Assembly (NCBI GenBank): GCA_021850095.1
Contig: JAJZRX010000019.1
Location: 1-45,190, forward strand
Source of the DNA: Deltaproteobacteria bacterium
GTDB lineage: Bacteria; Desulfobacterota; Desulfuromonadia; Geobacterales; Pseudopelobacteraceae
DNA length: 45,190 bases
Direction of reading: 5' to 3'
Under the pieces are notes generated by a model that was not told where the DNA came from, ran no database searches, and saw only the letters and a list, made by a program, of their open reading frames with translations. Positions 41,484-45,190 of this stretch are shown here, piece after piece (the first letter of the stretch is position 1; each line of letters opens with the position of its first letter). The translations under genes and the position numbers were made by a program.

Positions 41484-41584
41484 GCCCGGTTCCTGATCTG
41501 TTGTGGGGGATAATTCGTTTCTGTGGATCATTTCCTACCATAGCGGCCGGTTTTCGCGCAACCGGATTCAAGCATCCAAAATCT

Positions 41585-43951
41585 TTAGCGGCGTTTCCTT
41601 CCGCCGGTTGTACCCTTGCCACCCCGGGTGCTTTTTCCGGTGCTCTGCCTGCGACCGCCCCCCTTGTCAGTCCGCGGCTGTATGCCGGTCAACCGCTTGC
41701 CGCGCAGCGGGATGCGCGGGTATTCTTCCGTTCCGGCCGCCCCTGCAGCCGTTCCGGCCGGGGACGCGGATTGGGTGTGCGCCGCCAGCTCGAACTCGAT
41801 CCGCCGGGTGGCCGGAGAGACGGAGGCTACCTTGACCCGGGCCTGATCGCCGATGCGGAAGACCCGCCGCGAGTGCTGACCGATCAGGGAATGCTGCTTT
41901 TCGGCAAAGGTGTACAGGTCGTCCGCGAGAGTTGAAACATGCACCAACCCCTCCACGAACAGCTCATCCAGCTCCACGAAGAAACCGAAGCCGGTCACCC
42001 CGGAGATGTAGCCGTCAAACTCCTCTCCCCGATGCCGCTGCATGTACTGCAGTTTTTTCATTTCGACCACGTCCCGTTCGGCCTCCATGGCGACCCGCTC
42101 GCGCTTGCTGGTATGTTCGGCGGTCTCGGCCAGCCTTTCGGTGGCGATGGCCAGCTGTTTGGATGGGCGCTCTCCCCCCTCCCCAATCCTTCGGAGGGAG
42201 TCTGTCTCCTCCCCCCGCTGGGGGGAGGCCGGGAGGGGGGACAGCACCGCCTTCAAGATGCGGTGTACGACCAGGTCGGGATAACGCCGGATCGGTGAGG
42301 TGAAGTGGCAGTAACAGCCGGAGGCCAGTCCGAAATGGCCGCTGTTTTCGGCCGCGTAGCGGGCCTGCCGCATGCAGCGCAGCAGGGCATAGTTGATCAT
42401 ACGCTCTTCGGGGCGGCCATCGGCTTGGGCCAGCAGGCGCTGCAGTTCGGAGGGACTGACCTTGTCCTCCACCAGGGCGAACTCGTAGCCGAAGCCGTGG
42501 ACAAATTCCTGGAAAGTGTGCAGTTTGGCCGGATCGGGATTGTCGTGAACGCGGTACAGAAAGGGGATTTCCCGTGCGGTGATAAAGCGCGCCACCGCCT
42601 CGTTGGCGGCCAGCATGAACTCTTCGATCAGCTGGTGGGCCAGGTTGCGCTCGGCGCGGATGATGCCCTCCGTCTGGCCGGTCAGGCCGATGATGATTTC
42701 CGGCTCCGGCAGGTCAAAGTCGATACTGCCGCGCTTTTTGCGCATCGCCATCAGAATCAGCGCCAGCTCCTTCATTTCCAGCAGCATGGGCGCCAGCGGC
42801 CGGTATGTGTCTGTCGTCTCCCGGTCTGCATCGACGATAATCTGTTTGACGATCGTGTAGGTCAGGCGGGCCGTGCTTCTGATGACGCTGGGATAAAAGG
42901 ATGACTCCAGCATGGTGCCCGAGCCGTCGAAGAGCATCTCGGCCGTCATCGTCAAACGATCTACCTGGGGATTAAGTGAGCAGATGCCGTTTGAGAGGCG
43001 CTCCGGCAGCATCGGGATACAGCGGTCCGGAAAATAGACCGACGTGCCGCGCAGGTAGGCCTCGCGATCCAGGGGGCTGTCCTTTTTGACATAGTGCGAG
43101 ACATCGGCGATCGAGACCCACAGACGGAAATTATTCCCCTCGCGGCGCAGCGAGACGGCGTCGTCGAAATCGCGGGCGGTTTCGCCGTCAATCGTCACGG
43201 TCGGCATGGTACGCAGATCGATCCGCCCTTTGATGTCATCAGGGGAAACCGTTTCGGCAATCGCCCCGGCTTCGTCCAGCACGTCCTTACCGAAGACGTG
43301 CGGCAGATCGAAACGGCGGATGACCGACTGCACCTCCACTTCCGGATCATCAGGCCAGCCCAGTACTTCCACAATCTTTCCTTGCGCCGGGCGTCCGCCC
43401 AGCGGGTAGCTGGTCAGTTCGACCACGACCTGGTGGCCGTCTTCGGCCCGTCCGCGCCCCTTGACCGGGATTTCCAGCACCAGATTGAGGCGCTGGTCCT
43501 CGGGAATGACGATCGCTCCGCGCCCGGTTTCCTGATAACGTCCGACGACGCGGCTGGTGGCGCGTTCGATCACTGACACGACCCGCCCATCCAGCTTGTT
43601 ACCCCCCATCCGGCTCCGGCTGGAGGTAGCTTCGACCAGGTCACCGTGCAAAGCGCCTCTCAACAGTTTGGAGGGGATGAATATGTCCTCGCCGCCCGCT
43701 TCAGGGGTCACAAAGCCGTAGCCGTCCCGATGAACCGCTATGCGCCCGCGCACGGTTTTGAGCGGCCCGGCCAGGGCATAGCTGTTGCCTCGTAATCGAA
43801 CGATCTCGCCGTCGCCGGCCATATCATCCAGCATGCTTTTCAGCTCGCGTTTGATGTGGTTGCCGCCGAATTCGCGCAGCAGCGCGGCAAAATGCACAGT
43901 GTCTTCCTGCTGCTTCAGGAAAGCCAGGATATTTTTTTTGGAAAGGTTCAT
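41585..43951 (-). CDS. rnr: Ribonuclease R, with in-frame palindromic insertion
   Basis: The 788-residue 3'-5' exoribonuclease has N-terminal winged-helix and cold-shock domains (VRGRIAVHRDGYGFVTP) and the RNB catalytic domain (TARDFDDAVSLRR, DVSHYVKKDSPLDREA, PMLPERLSNGICSLNP). It continues with the S1 domain (EFDGYISGVTGFGFFVEL) and a basic glycine-rich tail. Between VVHRILKAVL and LAIATERLAE stand about 24 extra residues (SPLPASPQRGEETDSLRRI...) encoded by a palindrome. The ATG at 43951 is preferred, with GGATGG upstream; 43963 is possible and 44071 would overlap the divergent gene. Confidence 0.93.
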   Translation of the reverse strand: MNLSKKNILAFLKQQEDTVHFAALLREFGGNHIKRELKSMLDDMAGDGEIVRLRGNSYALAGPLKTVRGRIAVHRDGYGFVTPEAGGEDIFIPSKLLRGALHGDLVEATSSRSRMGGNKLDGRVVSVIERATSRVVGRYQETGRGAIVIPEDQRLNLVLEIPVKGRGRAEDGHQVVVELTSYPLGGRPAQGKIVEVLGWPDDPEVEVQSVIRRFDLPHVFGKDVLDEAGAIAETVSPDDIKGRIDLRTMPTVTIDGETARDFDDAVSLRREGNNFRLWVSIADVSHYVKKDSPLDREAYLRGTSVYFPDRCIPMLPERLSNGICSLNPQVDRLTMTAEMLFDGSGTMLESSFYPSVIRSTARLTYTIVKQIIVDADRETTDTYRPLAPMLLEMKELALILMAMRKKRGSIDFDLPEPEIIIGLTGQTEGIIRAERNLAHQLIEEFMLAANEAVARFITAREIPFLYRVHDNPDPAKLHTFQEFVHGFGYEFALVEDKVSPSELQRLLAQADGRPEERMINYALLRCMRQARYAAENSGHFGLASGCYCHFTSPIRRYPDLVVHRILKAVLSPLPASPQRGEETDSLRRIGEGGERPSKQLAIATERLAETAEHTSKRERVAMEAERDVVEMKKLQYMQRHRGEEFDGYISGVTGFGFFVELDELFVEGLVHVSTLADDLYTFAEKQHSLIGQHSRRVFRIGDQARVKVASVSPATRRIEFELAAHTQSASPAGTAAGAAGTEEYPRIPLRGKRLTGIQPRTDKGGGRRQSTGKSTRGGKGTTGGRKRR
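42173..42241. repeat. Palindromic element inserted in the RNase R gene
   Basis: Outer arms TCCCCCCTCCC (42173-42183) and GGGAGGGGGGA (42231-42241) are perfect complements. An inner stem CCTCCCCCC/GGGGGGAGG with loop GCT lies at 42208-42228. The element keeps the reading frame and encodes a proline/arginine/glutamate-rich insert of the SPLPASPQRGE kind seen when such repeats fall in genes. Confidence 0.75.
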
Positions 43952-43976
43952 GGTCGCATCCATCCGGTTATTTGTC

Positions 43977-44005
43977 TTGTTGGTACTCCGGCGGGATGAT
44001 ATTCT
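43977..44005 (+). promoter_or_regulatory. Candidate promoter of the M23 peptidase gene
   Basis: TTGTTG (43977-43982), a 17-base spacer and TATTCT (44000-44005) stand 44 bases before the ATG at 44049, divergent to rnr. Confidence 0.4.
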
Positions 44006-44048
44006 TTTCCGGCGAAATTTGCGACCACTTTCAAAGTCGGAATCTGCC

Positions 44049-44852
44049 ATGAAGCCTTCTGTTTTTATCACTCTGCTTGCATCACTGCTGTTTGCGGCTG
44101 CACTTCAGGCAGCCACCGTCGGAGAACCAAAACCGGGCCTGCTGAACGAGCGTGCTGAAGCGCCGGCAGAAAATAATAATCTCGCGGCCGCCTGCGCTTC
44201 CTACAACGAGCTGAACAGCCGCATCCGTGACGGCAGAATCGCTGCGACGGCGGCGCAAATCGAGGTTGTTCAGCTTTTATCAGACGTGCGGAAAGAGTAT
44301 TATCGGCGGGGCGGGCGGGATTACGCCGCAACAGAGTGGATCTTTCCGCTGGCCGGCCACGATCTGCGGGCCATTGGCGGCGGGCGCAATCATGGTTTTG
44401 TTCCGGGGGGATATGACTTTTTCAGCGGCAACCGCCATGGCGGCCACCCGGCTTATGATATCTTCATCCGGGACCGCAACCAGGACAGCCGGGATGACCG
44501 CACCGGTCAGCCGGTGCGGGTGCTGTCGCTGACCGGCGGCGTTGTGGTCGCACTGGAGCGGCAATGGGAGGCTTCCAGCAGCTTGCGGGGCGGCAAGTAT
44601 GTCTGGATTTATGACCCGGCCAACGACCTGCTGGTCTACTACGCCCACAATGATGAACTGTATGTTCGCTTGGGCGAGATTGTCGAGCCGGGACAACCTC
44701 TTGCGACGGTCGGCCGCAGCGGACTGAATGCCGCCAAACGCCGCTCTCCGACCCATCTGCACTTCACTGTTCTGCGGCTGGTTGGCGGCCGGCCGCAGCC
44801 GCTGAATGTCTACAGCGATCTTCAGCGGGCCAAGAGGGTTGCGGAACAGTAG
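44049..44852 (+). CDS. M23 (LytM-type) peptidase family protein, secreted
   Basis: The 267-residue protein has a signal peptide (residues 1-20, ALQA-ATV), a helical spacer and a C-terminal M23 zinc-peptidase domain. HGGHPAYDIFIRDRN holds the H-x3-D ligands, and SPTHLHFTVLRL holds the HxH ligand. It should cleave peptide bridges of peptidoglycan or activate amidases. The open frame extends 88 codons further upstream across rnr, but the signal peptide fixes ATG at 44049. A hairpin follows its stop. Confidence 0.87.
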   Translation: MKPSVFITLLASLLFAAALQAATVGEPKPGLLNERAEAPAENNNLAAACASYNELNSRIRDGRIAATAAQIEVVQLLSDVRKEYYRRGGRDYAATEWIFPLAGHDLRAIGGGRNHGFVPGGYDFFSGNRHGGHPAYDIFIRDRNQDSRDDRTGQPVRVLSLTGGVVVALERQWEASSSLRGGKYVWIYDPANDLLVYYAHNDELYVRLGEIVEPGQPLATVGRSGLNAAKRRSPTHLHFTVLRLVGGRPQPLNVYSDLQRAKRVAEQ

Positions 44853-44886
44853 GACGGGCCGCCAGATGTTCTGTGCGGCCCGTCCT
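44851..44886. terminator. Hairpin between convergent M23 peptidase and galE genes
   Basis: A perfect 12-bp stem AGGACGGGCCGC/GCGGCCCGTCCT with a 12-base loop overlaps the peptidase stop codon. No long T run follows on either strand. Confidence 0.65.
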
Positions 44887-44897
44887 GCTGCAGAGAT

Positions 44898-45190
44898 CTA
44901 TTCCTGCGGTTTGCCCACCAGCTTGCTTTCCCAGCGCCAGGCATCACCAACGATCGTCCGCAGGTCAGCGTAGCGGGGCTGCCAGCCGGTCAACTCCCTG
45001 ATCCTGTCGGCTTTGGCCACCAGCGAGGCGGGATCGCCCGGACGGCGCTCCGCTTCCAGCACGCAGAAATCGACCCCGCTCAACTCCTTCACGATCGCCA
45101 GCACTTCACGCACGCTGCTGCCTCGCCCATAGCCGACATTCATTGCGGTCGGCTGCCCCCCCTTTTCCAGATACTCCAGGGCATACAGAT
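44898..45190 (-). CDS. galE: UDP-glucose 4-epimerase, C-terminal part (cut by window edge)
   Basis: The visible 97 codons are the C-terminus of an extended short-chain dehydrogenase: MNVGYGRGSSVREVLAIV, ERRPGDPASLVAKADRIREL and DAWRWESKL, all typical of GalE. It interconverts UDP-glucose and UDP-galactose for polysaccharide synthesis. The reading frame stays open through base 45190, so the gene starts outside the window. Confidence 0.88.
   Translation of the reverse strand, partial: LYALEYLEKGGQPTAMNVGYGRGSSVREVLAIVKELSGVDFCVLEAERRPGDPASLVAKADRIRELTGWQPRYADLRTIVGDAWRWESKLVGKPQE

Noticed and set aside
40314-41513. 399-codon plus-strand frame opposite pfkA and tatC
   Set aside because: Antisense shadow spanning two well-identified genes, with a low-complexity D/Q/H-rich product.
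42160-42250. CRISPR-like or tandem repeat in the C-rich stretch of rnr
   Set aside because: Only one palindromic unit is present, with no spacers or regular period.

Overview
The window reads as a chromosomal segment of a GC-rich deltaproteobacterium of the Geobacter/Pelobacter type (Desulfuromonadales/Geobacterales). This is inferred from gene content: a long NAD-glutamate dehydrogenase, a free-standing methylmalonyl-CoA mutase B12-binding subunit, OleC/OleD, cytochrome bd with an Rrf2 regulator, tandem OmpA proteins and a class III phosphofructokinase. I see no phage, plasmid, transposase, CRISPR array or defence island. Nearly all of it is ordinary chromosome; the interesting points are at finer scale.

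Layout. 1-2.8 kb (minus strand): an outer-membrane barrel, a membrane protein with an HExxH motif, the B12-binding subunit and the cob(I)alamin adenosyltransferase, with a palindromic intergenic repeat between the last two. 2.9-8.7 kb (plus): glutamate dehydrogenase, a YtxH-like protein, LarA, QueF and an EfpL (YeiP)-type elongation factor. 8.7-12.1 kb (plus): a CAT-anticodon tRNA with a near-perfect promoter, a Nif3/DUF34 protein, a coiled-coil zinc-ribbon protein, RNase P RNA and two small hypothetical genes. 12.2-14.9 kb (minus): two tandem OmpA paralogues, each with its own promoter and terminator. 15.1-18.5 kb: hemB, an L,D-transpeptidase, a threonine aldolase and a 52-residue gene.

18.6-24.5 kb is a tight minus-strand run starting with a NuoE-like gene: nuoE-like, oleC, oleD, a Sfp-type phosphopantetheinyl transferase open in frame into mscS, then a FecR protein and an OmpA lipoprotein. 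24.5-27.7 kb: hemW, a secreted OB-fold protein and a methyltransferase. 27.7-35.6 kb (minus): lptD, folC, accD, trpA, a chemotaxis receptor and an LEA-type lipoprotein. 35.6-41.5 kb (minus): a lytic transglycosylase with a structured leader and an overlapping upstream ORF, cydB, cydA, an Rrf2 regulator, pfkA and tatC. 41.6-45.2 kb: RNase R carrying an in-frame palindromic insertion, a divergent M23 peptidase, and the 3' end of galE running off the window.

Functional themes are envelope building (LptD, OmpA, LEA, L,D-transpeptidase, lytic transglycosylase, M23), RNA and translation (RNase P, RNase R, EfpL, QueF, tRNA), and central and lipid metabolism (AccD, FolC, TrpA, HemB, HemW, PfkA, Gdh, OleCD). 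No wholly new multigene system is evident. The best leads are the oleCD/PPTase/NuoE run, the RNase R insertion, the leader upstream of the lytic transglycosylase, and the small membrane HExxH protein.
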